Shown here: positions 36,811-47,118 of the stretch, piece by piece
Position numbering within the stretch: the stretch's first letter is position 1
Layout of the letters: each line of letters opens with the position of its first letter
Source: Acidimicrobiia bacterium
GTDB lineage: Bacteria > Actinomycetota > Acidimicrobiia > IMCC26256 > JAOSJM01
Assembly (NCBI GenBank): GCA_027494165.1
Contig: JAOSJM010000005.1
Location: 1,178,001-1,242,000 of the forward strand
Reading direction: 5' to 3'
DNA length: 64,000 bases
The notes under the pieces: model-generated
The model's input: only the letters and a program-made list of their open reading frames with translations
Databases searched by the model: none
Told to the model about the DNA's origin: nothing
Made by a program: the position numbers and the translations under genes

Positions 36811-37431
36811 TCAGGGTCGGGAGAGCCGGAACCCGAGCACCTCGGCCTCCTCCTCCAGCCAGGCGCGGACGGCGTCGAGCCGGGCCCCCGGGTCGTCGAG
36901 CTCGAGCAGCCGCTGGGCGTCGAGCGGGCCCATCCCCGCCACCGTGGCGGCCTCGTAGGCGGCGAGCGACGGGTCGTCGAGCGGTCGCGCGCCCCGGGGC
37001 ACCGGCTCACCCAGCTCGGTCCGCAGCGCGAGGACCCGGGCGAGCGCCCGGTGCAGCTCCTCGCGTCGATCCCGGTCGTCGGGAGGGGCGGGCGGCTCCT
37101 CGAGGACCTCCACCTCGGCGCTCGGGTAGGGATCCTCGCCGAGCCACCGCCGGATCCCGACCCGGGCGCTCCCGACGGCCACGATCAGGGACCGCCCGTC
37201 CGGGAGCTCCGCCGCCCGTACGATGCGGGCCAGCGTGCCGACCGAGAAGCGGGTGTCGCCACCACCCACCTCGTGGCCCCGCTCGATGAGCACGATCCCG
37301 AGCTCCCGGTCGCGCGCCAGGCAGTCGGCGGTCAGCGCCCGGTACCGGGACTCGAACACGTGGAGGGGCAGCGCCTGCCCCGGGAGGAGCACGGTGCCCA
37401 GGGGGAACATCGGCAGTGTCCGGGCTGCCAC
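36811..37431 (-). CDS. LON-substrate-binding-domain protein
   Basis: A 206-residue protein equal to the N-terminal domain of Lon protease, without ATPase or protease parts. LPMFPLGTVLLPGQALPLHVFESRYRALTADCLA, GVVL-type strand GIVLIERGHEVGGGD and GTLARIVRAAELPDGRSLIVAVGSARVGI are typical. Stand-alone versions are common in actinobacteria. Role is unclear; it may bind unfolded or regulatory proteins. Confidence 0.88.
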   Translation of the reverse strand: MAARTLPMFPLGTVLLPGQALPLHVFESRYRALTADCLARDRELGIVLIERGHEVGGGDTRFSVGTLARIVRAAELPDGRSLIVAVGSARVGIRRWLGEDPYPSAEVEVLEEPPAPPDDRDRREELHRALARVLALRTELGEPVPRGARPLDDPSLAAYEAATVAGMGPLDAQRLLELDDPGARLDAVRAWLEEEAEVLGFRLSRP

Positions 37432-37539
37432 GTCCGGCGACGCTACCCCGGCGGCGTGCTCGGAACCGGGCGCCCCGCGGCCGGCCGCGGGCCGCCCGCC
37501 TCCTCGCCGGCTCCACGCGTCGCGAGGACGTGGACGGGC

Positions 37540-38290
37540 TCAGCCCTCGGCCGGGGGAGCTCGGCCCCTCCTCGCCCGGCTCGACGGCCGTCCCGGTAGC
37601 GAGCTGCTCCACCATCGCCTGGAGCACCGGCTGATCGACCTCACCGGAGGTACGGGTCACGACCTTGCCGTCCGCGTCGAGGAACACGAGGAACGGGTAG
37701 CCCGAGAGGCCGTAGGCCTCGGCCGCGGAACCGGCCTGGGCGGCGCCGTTCTCGTCGTCGTCGACGAGGACGGGCGCGGGCCAGCGCTCGCGGTCGAGCC
37801 ACTCCGACGGTGGGTAGTTCTCCCGCACCCGCGAGGTCGCGGTGGAGACCGCCACGACGTCGACGGTGTCGGGCCAGGCACCCGTCTCGACGAGGTTCAC
37901 GATGCGCGGCACCTCGGCCTGGCAGTGCGGGCACCAGTGGGCGAGGAAGACGACCACCTGGGGCCGGCCGGTGGCGCCACCGGCGGTCACGGCGGTCCCG
38001 TCGAAGGACTCGCCCTCGAGCTCGGGAGCCGCCGTCCCCACGGCCTCGTCGGCGACGCCCTGGCGGTAGAGGGGGAGCGCCTCGCCATCGACGGTGACCG
38101 GGGGACCGATCTCGCCGCTGGAGTCGGCGTCGCTCCCGCCCGACGCCAGGACGACGGCGACGACGCCGGCGACCAGGATCGCCCCGATGACCGTGGGGAA
38201 CACCCAGCGCCGGCGGCCGGCGCCGCCGGCGCGGGCCCGGCGCCGGGCCGCGGCTCGGCGCTGGGCGGCGGTGCGGCTTCGGGCGCTCAC
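37540..38290 (-). CDS. membrane-anchored thioredoxin-like protein (frameshift at 3' end)
   Basis: A ~250-residue protein: Arg/Ala-rich cytoplasmic N-terminus (1-30), one membrane helix (WVFPTVIGAILVAGVVAVVLAS, ~31-52) and an extracytoplasmic thioredoxin/TlpA fold with VVVFLAHWCPHCQAEVPRIVN; the active site is CPHC. GTG start overlaps the DsbB-like stop. The end is unclear: the frame runs on into the LON gene, but two single-base losses (37565-37568 and 37553-37557) would give EPGEEGAELPPAEG and a stop at 37540. With the DsbB-like protein it probably makes an oxidative disulfide pair. Confidence 0.82.
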
Positions 38291-38895
38291 GATCGGACCT
38301 CCTCGAGTCGGGGGGCCTCCACCTCGTCGACCAGGGGCGACGCCCGCTCGTAGGCGGCGTCGACCGCCAGGAGGACACCGACGAGCAGGAAGGCGCTGAG
38401 AGCCATCCAGGCCAGGCTGATGAAGCCCAGCTCGGTGAACCAGGGCACTGTACACGGGGCCTCGACCGAGCAGGACAGGCCCGAGCCGAGGCTGGGGCGG
38501 CGCTCGATCAGGAAGTGGTAGGCCGAGATCAGCGGTCCCACCACCACGAGGGGGAGGGCGGCCCAGCGGACCCCGTGGTCTCGCCGCACCAGCCCCATCC
38601 CGAGCACGGCGACCAGCGGGTACATGCAGATCCGCTGGTACCAGCACAGCAGGCACGGGGCGAAGTGCGCGACCTCCGAGTAGTAGAGGCTGCCCGCGGT
38701 GGCGACGGCGGCGACCAGCCAGGCCAGGCCGAGCGCCGAGGGGCCCACGACGTCGACCACCCGGTCGAGGAGGGCCCGGGGACCCCGGGCGACCCGGCCG
38801 GCCACGACGAGGACGACCGCGCCCACCACCGCGGCGTCCGCCATCAGGGTGAGGACGAGGAAGAACTTGGTCGCGAGCTCGACGCTGCGGGTCAC
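38287..38895 (-). CDS. DsbB/BdbC-family disulfide oxidoreductase
   Basis: A 202-residue membrane protein with about five helices. The redox motif CLLCWYQRICMYPL (about residues 81-94) and the second extracytoplasmic Cys pair, GLSCSVEAPC, match the DsbB family, which passes electrons from a DsbA-like partner to quinone. The extra N-terminal helix (residues 8-34) is unusual. The thioredoxin-like gene follows by GTGA overlap and is the likely partner. Confidence 0.9.
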   Translation of the reverse strand: MTRSVELATKFFLVLTLMADAAVVGAVVLVVAGRVARGPRALLDRVVDVVGPSALGLAWLVAAVATAGSLYYSEVAHFAPCLLCWYQRICMYPLVAVLGMGLVRRDHGVRWAALPLVVVGPLISAYHFLIERRPSLGSGLSCSVEAPCTVPWFTELGFISLAWMALSAFLLVGVLLAVDAAYERASPLVDEVEAPRLEEVRS

Positions 38896-38920
38896 GCTGC
38901 CCCTCTGCCGGTCCGCCTCG

Positions 38921-38951
38921 ACGCTAGCCCGGCCGTGACCGTCGTGGTCAA
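38921..38951 (-). promoter_or_regulatory. candidate promoter of the DsbB-like operon
   Basis: On the minus strand, TTGACC (38951-38946) and TAGCGT (38926-38921) are 19 bp apart, 26 bp upstream of the start at 38895. The spacing is slightly long. The 171-bp gap to the copCD stop holds nothing else I recognise. Confidence 0.4.
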
Positions 38952-39066
38952 CGGAGACCGCTCCCCGATCGTCGACGCCCGTCCGCGGGCGGGCCAGCGG
39001 AAACGCCGGTACGTCCCACCCCGGCTCCCGCGGGTTCGGCCACGACCCGGCGTCCCGGGCGCGCCC

Positions 39067-40820
39067 TCACCGGATCGGCACCGTCTCGGTGACGCTCGCC
39101 TCCTCCACCGAGCTCACGGCGACGCGCACCTCGAGCTCCCAGTCCCCGCGATGGGGAGGTCGAAGCCGGGCGAGAAGTAGTGGCCGGGGCCGAGGCGGCG
39201 CAGGGGGACCTCGATCGGGGCGACGTCCCGCGCCGGCAGGGACATGGTGACCCGCATGTCGAGCACGTCCGTGAGCCCGCCGCCCGGGGCGAGCGCGGTC
39301 ACGTGGACGTCGTTGCGTCCGGCCCGGGCGGGGGTGACGAGGACGTCGAACCAGAGAGGGTCGCCTTCGACGATCGTCGCGTAGGGCCCGGCCGCCGAGG
39401 CGCCGGACGGCTCGGTGCCCGCCAGGACCGCGGACGCGCCCAGGACGGCCGCGGCGAGGAGCAGCTCCACGGCGACGAGCCGGGCGACGAGCCCCCGGCC
39501 CGCCGGCCGGACCTGGTCCCCGGGCGGCCCGGGCGCGGGGCCGGGACCCGGCGGCACCGGCGCCCGCGTCCCGCCGGCACCCACGGTCGCGAGCACGCCC
39601 GGGGCGGTGCCGACGTCGCGCACCGCCCGGCGGCTTCTCGCCGCCACGAGGAGCAGGACCGCGAACACGACGAGCTTGGCGAGGAGCACCCGTCCGTAGT
39701 CCGTGTCGAGGAGGTCCCCCGGACCCTCGAGCCGCCGCCACGCCTGCACGGCGCCGCTGAGGACCAGGGCCACCACGGCCGCGGTCGCCATCGCTGAGAA
39801 CCGGGCCAGCGGCGCCCGGGGGTCCCCGGCCCGTTCCGGGCGTGCGAGCGCCACGGCGAGCACGGCCAGGCCCCCGAGCCAGAGGCAGACCGCCCCGACG
39901 TGGACGCCGTCGGCCACGGCGGTCAGCGCGGCGGCGTCACCGGTGCCCGCGTGGCCGGCCAGGCCGGGCGTGAGGACGAGCGCCGCGCCGACCGCGCCGG
40001 CCAGGAACGGCCACCACCGGGGCAGCGGGTACTCCTCGACGGGCCGGCCGGGTACGAGGAGGAACCCGAGGAGGGGGAGGGCCACGACCAGCAGGACGAT
40101 CCGGGCCACGGCCACCCGTCCGTACCGGGTGTCGACGACGTCGGCCCACACCGACGGGTCCAGGGCGTCCGCGAGTGGCAGGGCACGGGCGTACGGACCC
40201 TGGAGGGCGATGCCGACGAGGGTGGTCCCCAGCGCACCGCCCCAACCCACCCGCACGAGTCGGGCGGTCCGCACCGACCCCCGGAGCCGGGGCCACACCG
40301 TCACGAGCGCCGCCGCGCCACCGACCAGGAGGACCAGAGAGGTGTAGAGGAGCCACCGGTCGGCGGCGACGAGCGCGCCCGCCACCGGGCTGCCGCCCTC
40401 GGCGGAGAGCAGCCGCGAGGCGAGGCTCTCGAGCTCCTCCTCGGCCGGCCCGCCCTCGCCGATCCTGAAGGTGAACGCCCCCCGGACCGGGTGGCCGTCG
40501 TCGGAGCTGACCCGCCAGGTCACGACGTACGCACCCTCGGGGAGCGGGGTCAGGGCGGCCGTGACGACGGACCGATCACCACGGGCGTGCTCCGCCACGA
40601 CGCCGGGCACGACGTCCCCGCTCGACTCGTGGACCCGCACGGCCCTGTCCGGGAGGTCGACCGCCTCGGAGAAGCGCAGGACGACCGCCTCGGGAGGCCC
40701 GTCCAGCGTCACCCCGGCCGCGGGCTCCGACCCCTCGAGGACCGCGTGGGCCCCGGCGGGCACGGCCCCGCCCACGACGACCAGCAGGGCCAGCCCGAGC
40801 GCGGCGGCCAGACGCCTCAC
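39067..40820 (-). CDS. CopC-CopD-YtkA-like copper-handling membrane protein (one frameshift)
   Basis: A ~584-residue protein. Signal peptide (1-24, ending PAGAHA) exposes His at the mature N-terminus as in CopC. Residues ~25-125 are CopC-like (VLEGSEPAAGVTLDGPPEAVVLRFSEAV, SDDGHPVRGAFTFRIG). Residues ~150-440 are a CopD-like bundle of eight helices. Residues ~470-584 form a YtkA-like domain. The frame breaks at the C run 39144-39147 within DLPIAGDWELEVRV. GTG start overlaps the anti-sigma stop. Copper uptake or delivery to oxidases is the likely role. Confidence 0.88.
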
Positions 40821-41431
40821 ATGGGCAACGGTACCCGCCGCCCCGGTCGGTCCGGATGCGCCAGCAGCCACGCCAGCGCCACGCCGACGAGCGCGGGGAG
40901 GTGGTGCAGCTCGTCGGCGCCCGCGGTCCGCCCGGCCGCCAGATCCAGGACCGAGGTCAGGGAGAGGCAACCGGCGAGGGTCAGCGCCACCGGGAGGAGC
41001 GCGCCGAGGCGCGAGGGTCGCCACGCGGCGTAGAGGAGCCCCACCGCGAGGGCCACGTCGAAGGAGCCGAGGTGGCGGGCCGCGTGGGTGGGGAGGTCGC
41101 TGCCCCCTCCCAGCAGGAGCGCGGGCAGGGCGACGAGGAGCTGGACCACGGCCACCGCGGCCAGCGTCCAGCGCATCACCTGGCGGCGCCCCTCCCAGTC
41201 CGGCTCCTGGGAGCCGATGGCGGACAGCACGCTCGCGGTCAGGTCGGGGACCGGCACCGCCGGCGAGAGGCGCAGCAGCCGGTGCTGGACCGCGGCCTCC
41301 GCCGCGTAGGTCCGGCACGCCCCGCAGACCGCGAGGTGCGCGTCGACCTGGTCCTCGGGGAGCCCGGGATCCTCGCCGTCGAGGCGGGCCGAGACCGCCT
41401 CACGGCAGGCGTCGCAGCGCGTGTGACCCAT
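40817..41431 (-). CDS. ZAS-type anti-sigma factor
   Basis: A 204-residue protein. The zinc anti-sigma motif is HLAVCGAC (H-x3-C-x2-C, about residues 32-39), with CDAC near the N-terminus (residues 6-9). After a linker come four or five membrane helices, rather than the usual single one. It is divergent from the ECF sigma gene by 54 bp and overlaps copCD, so it probably restrains that sigma and is coupled to copper functions. Confidence 0.82.
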   Translation of the reverse strand: MGHTRCDACREAVSARLDGEDPGLPEDQVDAHLAVCGACRTYAAEAAVQHRLLRLSPAVPVPDLTASVLSAIGSQEPDWEGRRQVMRWTLAAVAVVQLLVALPALLLGGGSDLPTHAARHLGSFDVALAVGLLYAAWRPSRLGALLPVALTLAGCLSLTSVLDLAAGRTAGADELHHLPALVGVALAWLLAHPDRPGRRVPLPM

Positions 41432-41485
41432 GCCCTGGTAGTCGATCGGAGCACCGCTCCGGTTCCCCGGTATCGTCGGTTCCCG

Positions 41486-42016
41486 GTGGACGACCTCACC
41501 CGGCTGCTGGTCGCGGCCCGAGACGGGGACCGCGTGGCCCTGGCGGCCGCGATCCGCGCCGGCCAGCCCCAGGTCTGGAGGCTGGCCCGCCACCTCGTCG
41601 GCCCCGAGGAGGCCGACGACGTCACCCAGGAGACCTTCCTGCGGGCGTACCGGGCGCTCCCCGCCTTCCGAGCCGAGGCCAGCGGCCGGACCTGGCTCCT
41701 GTCCATCGCCCGCCGCACCTGCGCGGACGTGATCCGCCGGGCCCGGCGGCGCCGCCGGCTCCAGGAGCGCCTGGTCGGCCGGGCCGGACGGCCGGCGGAC
41801 CACGTGGCGCCCGACCCGGCCGCCGCGACCGTCCTCGCCGAGCTGGTCGGGAGCCTCGACGACGACCGCCGGGAGGCCTTCGTCCTCACGCAGGTCCTGG
41901 GGTGCTCCTACGAGGAGGCCGCGCGCGTCTGCGACGTCCCGATCGGCACCGTCCGGTCCCGGGTGGCCCGGGCCCGGGCCGACCTCGTCGAGCGGACCCG
42001 AGCCGCCGCGGGATGA
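41486..42016 (+). CDS. ECF-family RNA polymerase sigma factor
   Basis: A 176-residue sigma-70 family protein. Region 2 is WRLARHLVGPEEADDVTQETFLRAYRALPAFR with RTWLLSIARRTCADVIRRARRR; region 4 is LDDDRREAFVLTQVLGCSYEEAARVCDVPIGTVRSRVARARADLVE. GTG 41486 is 9 bp after TATCGT, which might give a leaderless mRNA. The divergent ZAS gene is its likely anti-sigma. Its stop overlaps the start of the next gene (ATGA). Confidence 0.92.
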   Translation: MDDLTRLLVAARDGDRVALAAAIRAGQPQVWRLARHLVGPEEADDVTQETFLRAYRALPAFRAEASGRTWLLSIARRTCADVIRRARRRRRLQERLVGRAGRPADHVAPDPAAATVLAELVGSLDDDRREAFVLTQVLGCSYEEAARVCDVPIGTVRSRVARARADLVERTRAAAG

Positions 42017-43093
42017 CCGGGGGCTCCCGGGCCGCCGGCGTCCCCGGCGCGCGGGTCGCGCTGCTCGCCACCGCGACCCTGCTCGCCGCCGCCGCCCTGG
42101 TGGTCGCCACCCCCTCCCCGCGTCCGCCCACGGCGTGGGCGGCCTCGACCCGAGCGACTACGAGACCGTGCTCGAAGGAGTCGAACCCCCGTCCCGGGGG
42201 TGACGGTGCGGGTGATCGAGCTCGGCGACCGGCTCGAGCTGCGCAACGACGGCGACGGCGAGGTGGTCGTGCTCGGCTACGACGGCGAGCCCTACCTGCG
42301 CGTCGGGCCCGGAGGGGTGTACCGCAACGCCCGCTCACCGGCGACGTTCCTCAACGAGGAGCGCCGGCCCACCGAGGCGCCCCCCGACACCTACGACGCG
42401 CAGGCCACCCCGGAGTGGGTGCGGATCTCCGACGGCCGGGTCGCCCGGTGGCACGACCACCGGGCCCACTGGATGGGCAGCGGACCGCCGCCCGCGGTCC
42501 GGGAGGATCCGGACCGGCGCCACGTCGTGATCGAGGGCTGGGAGGTCACGCTCGCCCACGAGGGGGGCCGCTCGGTGGTCACCGGGGACGTGGTCTGGGT
42601 CCCCGGGCCGTCGCCCTGGCCGTGGGTGGCCGGCGCCCTGGCGATCGCCGCGGCCGTCGTGATCCTGGCCCGGACCCGCTGGTGGCCCGGGGTCCTCGCC
42701 GCGACGCTCGCGCTCCTGGTCGTCATCGAGGCGGTGCACGTCGTCGGGCTGTGGGGCGCCTCGTCGGCGCCGGCGGGATCGAAGCTCGTCGCGAGCTCCT
42801 ACTCGCTCCTCGGGATCGGGGTGGGGGTCGGCGCGCTCGTCGTGCTGCTCCGCCGGGACCCGTGGGACGCCGTCCCCGCGCTGCTCGTCGCCGGGGTGTT
42901 CCTCTTCGTCGCCGGCGGCCTCTCCGACGTCACGAGCCTGACCCGCTCGCAGCTCCCGACGACCCTCTCCCCGGGCACGGCTCGTGCCGGGGTCGCGGCC
43001 ACGCTGGGGCTCGGCGGCGGCCTCGTCGCCGGCGCGGCCATGCACCTGCGGCCACCGGTCCCCGTCGCGCGGCCGGCGGCCGTGACCGAGTGA
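42013..43093 (+). CDS. membrane protein with HDHRxHWM motif, coupled to the ECF sigma (two frameshifts)
   Basis: A ~360-residue protein. It has an N-terminal signal/helix (GARVALLATATLLAAAALVVA), an extracytoplasmic domain of ~140 residues with YLRVGPGGVYRNARSPATFLNEERR and WHDHRAHWMGSG, then about six helices. The His-rich motif and its setting beside CopC/CopD suggest metal contact; this family is conserved but unnamed as far as I know. Frames break at 42137-42142 and at the C run 42186-42190; one G and one C restore PTAWAGGLDPSDYETVLEGVEPPVPGV. Confidence 0.72.
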
Positions 43094-43120
43094 GGCGGGC
43101 GGAGCTCCGCCGTACCCGCG

Positions 43121-44035
43121 TCACCACTCGAGCTCCTCGCACCCGGTGTGATCCGACGGCTCGACCTGGAGGGTGGCATGGTCGATGCCGTAGCGGTCCG
43201 AGAGCACCGCGCGGGCCCGGTCGAGGACCGCGTGGGTCTCGTCGGCCCCGCCGACCACGAGGTGGGCGCTCGCGACCTCCATCTCCGAGGTGAGGGTCCA
43301 CACGTGCAGGTCGTGCACGCCGACGACACCGGGAAGGCCCGCCAGGTCCTCCTCCAGCGTCGCGACGTCCAGGTCGGGTGGGGCCATCTGGAGCAGGATC
43401 CGCAGCGAGCGCCCGGCGAGGCGCAGGGTGCGGGGGAGGATCCACAGCCCGATCGCGGCCCCCACCACCGCGTCGATCGGCGTCCACCCCCAGGCCAGCA
43501 CCACGATGCCGGCCACGACCACCCCCACCGAGCCCACGAGGTCGGCGAGCACCTCGAGGAAGGCCCCCTCCACGTTGAGGCTCTCCCGGGCGCCCTCCCG
43601 CAGGAGGACCACCCCGACGCCGTTGGCGACGAGACCCACGATCGCGACCACGAGCATCGGCCCGGCGTCGACCTCGTGGTCGCCCTGCAGCGACAGGAAC
43701 GCCTCGACGATCACGTACCCGGCCGCGCCGAGCAGCAGCAGGGCGTTGGCCAGCGCGGCCAGGATCTCGAGCCGGTAGAGCCCGTAGGTGCGCGAGCCCC
43801 GGCGCGGCATGCGGTCGGCCAGGCCCACCGCGGCGAGGGCCATCCCGAGGCCGACGGCGTCGGTGAGCATGTGGGCCGCGTCGGAGAGCAGCGCCAGCGA
43901 GTTGGTGAGGACGGCGGCGACCGCCTCGACGACGAGCACCACGACGACCACGGCGAACACGACCCGCAGCCGGCCGGCGTGTCGCGCGCCCGCCCGGCCG
44001 GCGGCGGCGCCGTGGTCGTGCCCGTGCCCGCTCAT
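43121..44035 (-). CDS. CDF-family divalent metal cation transporter
   Basis: A 304-residue protein with six helices and a C-terminal cytoplasmic domain. Zn-site residues fit SLALLSDAAHMLTDAVGL (helix 2) and EGAFLEVLADLVGSVGV (helix 5). A His-rich start (MSGHGHDHG) favours ATG 44035 over upstream in-frame codons. Probably exports Zn, Co or similar metal with proton antiport. Divergent from the HIT gene. Confidence 0.9.
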   Translation of the reverse strand: MSGHGHDHGAAAGRAGARHAGRLRVVFAVVVVVLVVEAVAAVLTNSLALLSDAAHMLTDAVGLGMALAAVGLADRMPRRGSRTYGLYRLEILAALANALLLLGAAGYVIVEAFLSLQGDHEVDAGPMLVVAIVGLVANGVGVVLLREGARESLNVEGAFLEVLADLVGSVGVVVAGIVVLAWGWTPIDAVVGAAIGLWILPRTLRLAGRSLRILLQMAPPDLDVATLEEDLAGLPGVVGVHDLHVWTLTSEMEVASAHLVVGGADETHAVLDRARAVLSDRYGIDHATLQVEPSDHTGCEELEW

Positions 44036-44190
44036 CCCGGGCCCGGCGCTCGGTGTCGTGGCTCCTGGTGCATCGTGGTCCGGTGACCCCGACCGCGGCG
44101 GGCGACCCGCGCCCACCTCCACCGGTGAGGTCGCCTCAATATCATCGCCCACGAACAGGGAGCGGCAAGGCGACAGCGGGAGGTCCCGAG

Positions 44191-44613
44191 ATGCCATCGA
44201 TCTTCACCCGGATCATCGACGGTGAGCTGCCGGCCCGCTTCGTGTGGCGCGACGACCGGTGCGTCGGGTTCCTCTCCATCAACCCGCTCCGCCCCGGGCA
44301 CACGCTGGTGGTGCCACGCCAGGAGGTCGACCATTGGATCGACCTCGAGCCCGGCATGGCCGCGCACCTGATGACCGTCTCGCAGGAGATCGCCCGCGCC
44401 CTCCAGGAGGGGTTCCAGCCCGTGCGAGTGGGACTGATGATCGCCGGGCTCGAGGTCCCGCACGTGCACCTCCACGTCGTGCCCATCAACGGGGTCCACG
44501 ACCTCGACTTCGGGAACGCCGAGCGGAACCCCGACCCGGTGGCGCTCGACTCGGCCGCGGCGACCGTCCGGCACTCCCTGCGCCGGCTCGGCTCGGCCCA
44601 CGTGGCCGACTGA
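44191..44613 (+). CDS. HIT-family nucleotide hydrolase
   Basis: A 140-residue protein with the histidine triad VPHVHLHVVP near residue 90, plus FTRIIDGELPARFVWRDDRCVGFLSINPLRPGHTLVVPR at the start. CGGGAGGTCCCGAG precedes the ATG. Family members hydrolyse AMP-lysine or related nucleotides. Role in this organism is unknown. Confidence 0.92.
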   Translation: MPSIFTRIIDGELPARFVWRDDRCVGFLSINPLRPGHTLVVPRQEVDHWIDLEPGMAAHLMTVSQEIARALQEGFQPVRVGLMIAGLEVPHVHLHVVPINGVHDLDFGNAERNPDPVALDSAAATVRHSLRRLGSAHVAD

Positions 44614-44718
44614 GCCCCGGGACCGGGCGGCGGCGACGCCGGTCCACGGCCGTTCGGGGCCCGGGCGGCTCCCCGGCGACGCGGGTCGGCACGCGGTAGC
44701 GTGACGGCCGTCGGGGGG

Positions 44719-45494
44719 ATGGGTATGCGGCTCGAGGGCGAGATCGCCCTGGTCACGGGGTCCACGTCGGGCATCGGGCGGGCGATCGCCCTGCGCTTCG
44801 GTGCCGAGGGGGCCAGGGTCGCGGTGACGGGGGCGCGACCTCGACCGGGGAGGCGGTCGCCGCCGCCGTCACCGGCGCCGGGGGCGAGGCCGTCTTCGTC
44901 CCCGCCGACCTCGACGACGAGGTCGCGTGCCGGTCACTCGTCGAGACCGCGATGGAGCGGCTCGGGGGCCTGACGGTGCTGGTCAACAACGCGGTGTCCA
45001 CCGCCCCGGGCCTCGACGGGCCCGCCGGCGAGATCTCCACCGAGGGCTGGGAGGCGATCCTCCGGGTGAACCTGACCGCGCCGATGTGGCTGTGCCGGGC
45101 GGCCATCCCCCACATGCGGCGCGCCGGCCACGGGTCGATCGTCAACATCTCGTCGCGCCAGGGAGAGCGGGCCAGCGCCGGGCTCGCCGCCTACATCGCC
45201 AGCAAGGGCGGTCTCAACGCGCTGACCCGCTCGCTCGCGGTCGACTACGCGAAGCAGGGGATCCGGGCCAACACCATCAGCCCGGGCTACGTGCTCGACG
45301 AGAGGCGCGACGCCGACCTCACCCCCGAGCGCCGGGCCCGGCTGGAGGGGATGCACCTCGGCCGGCTGGGGTCGCCCGAGGACGTCGCCGCCGCGGCGGT
45401 GTACCTCGCCGGCCGCGAGTCGGAGTGGGTCACCGGGGTCAACCTGCCCCTCGACGGGGGCTCGACCGCCGCCCGGGGCCTGGTCCTCGGCTGA
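44719..45494 (+). CDS. short-chain dehydrogenase/reductase (frameshift)
   Basis: A ~258-residue SDR. The cofactor loop is VTGSTSGIGRAIALRFG; further motifs are VLVNNAVS, NISSRQG, YIASKGGLNALTRSLA (catalytic Tyr and Lys) and SPGYVLDE. The frame breaks within 44829-44850, between RVAVTG and EAVAAAVTG; at least one base is lost in a G run. It is followed 10 bp later by a sugar-phosphate isomerase. Substrate unknown; sugar or polyol oxidation fits the neighbour. Confidence 0.85.
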
Positions 45495-45504
45495 GGGGCA
45501 CCCC

Positions 45505-46309
45505 TTGCACCCGAGGATCTCCCTGAGCGCCGTCAGCACGTACCGCTGGTCGCTCGACCAGGACCTCGCCTTCTACGCCGGCGCGGGGATCCCCAGGGTC
45601 GGGGTCTCGATCGCCAAGCTCGAAGCCGCCGGCTGGGAGGACGCCGTCCGCCGGGTCGCCGCCGCCGACCTGGAGGTGGGCAACCTCATCGGGCTGGGCC
45701 CGTTCCACCTCGCCCGGCCGGGCGGCTGGGCCGCCCAGCGGGCTCGCCTCGACCGGGCGATCGACGCCGCGGCGACGCTCGGGGCCGGATGCCTCGTCCT
45801 CACGACGGGCCCCGCCGGTCCCCTCCCCTGGGAGGGCGCCGCCGACGCGCTCGAAGCGGCGCTGGCCCCGGTCCTGGCCCGGGACGGCGCACGCGAACTG
45901 CTCGCGATCGAGCACACGCACTCGCTGCGGGTCGACGTCGGCTTCGTCCACACCCTGCGCGACGCCGTCGACCTCGCTCGCCGGCTCGGGTCCGGGGTGT
46001 GCATGGAGGTCAACGCCTGCTGGGCCGAGCGAGGCCTCGCCTCGACCATCCGCGCCGGCGCCGACGTCCTGCGGCTCGTGCAGGTGAGCGACTTCGCGGT
46101 GGGCACCCACGCCACCCCCGACCGGCTGGTCCCCGGCGACGGCGACATCCCGCTCGAGGCGGGTCCTGGGCCAGGTGCTCGACGCCGGGTACCGGGGCTC
46201 GTTCGACCTCGAGCTCATCGGCCCCCGGATCGAGGAGGAGGGCTACCCCTCGGCGGTCCGGCGTGGCATCGACCGGCTGGGCGCGCTCCTCGATCGCCTC
46301 GGGGCGTGA
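45505..46309 (+). CDS. sugar phosphate isomerase/epimerase-like TIM barrel (frameshift)
   Basis: A ~268-residue protein with the xylose-isomerase-like fold: FYAGAGIPRVGVSIAKLEAAGWE, GCLVLTTGP, LLAIEHTHSLRVDVGFVHTLRDAVDL, GVCMEVNACWAE and LVQVSDFAVG. The TTG start has GAGGGG 7 bp upstream. The frame breaks at 46161-46163 (one G extra or two bases lost) and resumes as VLGQVLDAGYRGSFDLELIGPRIEEEGYPSAVRRGI. Product unknown. Confidence 0.82.
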
Positions 46310-46327
46310 ACGGCCGGCGCGGTGCGC

Positions 46328-47118
46328 TCAGGCCCACATGAACGCGCCGCCGTCGGCCATGAGCGTGTGGCCGGTGAGGTACCGGCTCGCGTCGGAGCAG
46401 AGGAACCAGGCGATCGGCCCGATGTCCAGCTCCGGGTCGCCCTGGCGCCCCATCGGGCAGGCCTCGATGAACGCCCGGTAGGCGTCGCTCGCGGGCGGCC
46501 GAGTCCCGACCTCGCGGTGACGCGGCCGCGGGGGCGATGGCGTTCACGGTGATGCCGTGGGGACCCCACTCCCGGGCCGCGGTCCGGGTCAGGGCCCGGA
46601 TGGACTCCTTCGACGCGTTGTAGGCGGCGAAGCCCCTGCCCCCGGTGATCCCCATCGACGAGGCGAGGTTGACGATGCGGCCCCACCCGCGCGCCCGCAT
46701 GTGGGGAAGACGGCCTGCATGGCCCAGAGGGTGCCGAGCACGCCCGAGCGGTGGAAGACCTCGACGTCCTCCTCGCTGACCTCGGCGATCGTCGCGCCGG
46801 GCCGGAACGTCTGCGCGTTGTTGACGAGCGCGTCCACCCGCCCGAAGCGCTCGACCGTGGCGGCGACCATGGCGTCGATCCGGTCCTTCCGACTCACGTC
46901 GCAGACCACGCCGAGCGTGGGCACACCCAGCGCCGTGAGCTCGTCGACCGTGCGCTGCATCCGGTCGGGCTTCCACTCGGCCACGACGATCCTCGCGCCC
47001 CCTTGCCGAGGTGGAGGGCCATCCCGCGCCCGATCCCCTGCCCGGCGCCGGTGACGATCACGACCCGGTCCTCGACGCCGTGCATCGAACGGGCGCCGGC
47101 CTCCTCGGGCTCGGCCAT
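46328..47118 (-). CDS. short-chain dehydrogenase/reductase (three frameshifts)
   Basis: A ~264-residue SDR in four pieces: VVIVTGAGQGIGRGMALHLGKG; ARIVVAEWKPDRMQRTVDELTALGVP to DALVNNAQTFRPGATI; RARGWGRIVNLASSMGITGGRGFAAYNASKESIRALTRTAA; and DAYRAFIEACPMGRQGDPELDIGPIAWFLCSDASRYLTGHTLMADGGAFMW. Breaks are at 46998-47002, 46703-46706 and about 46491-46497. All domain parts are present and conserved, which argues for sequencing error rather than decay, but three breaks also fit a pseudogene. Confidence 0.75.
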
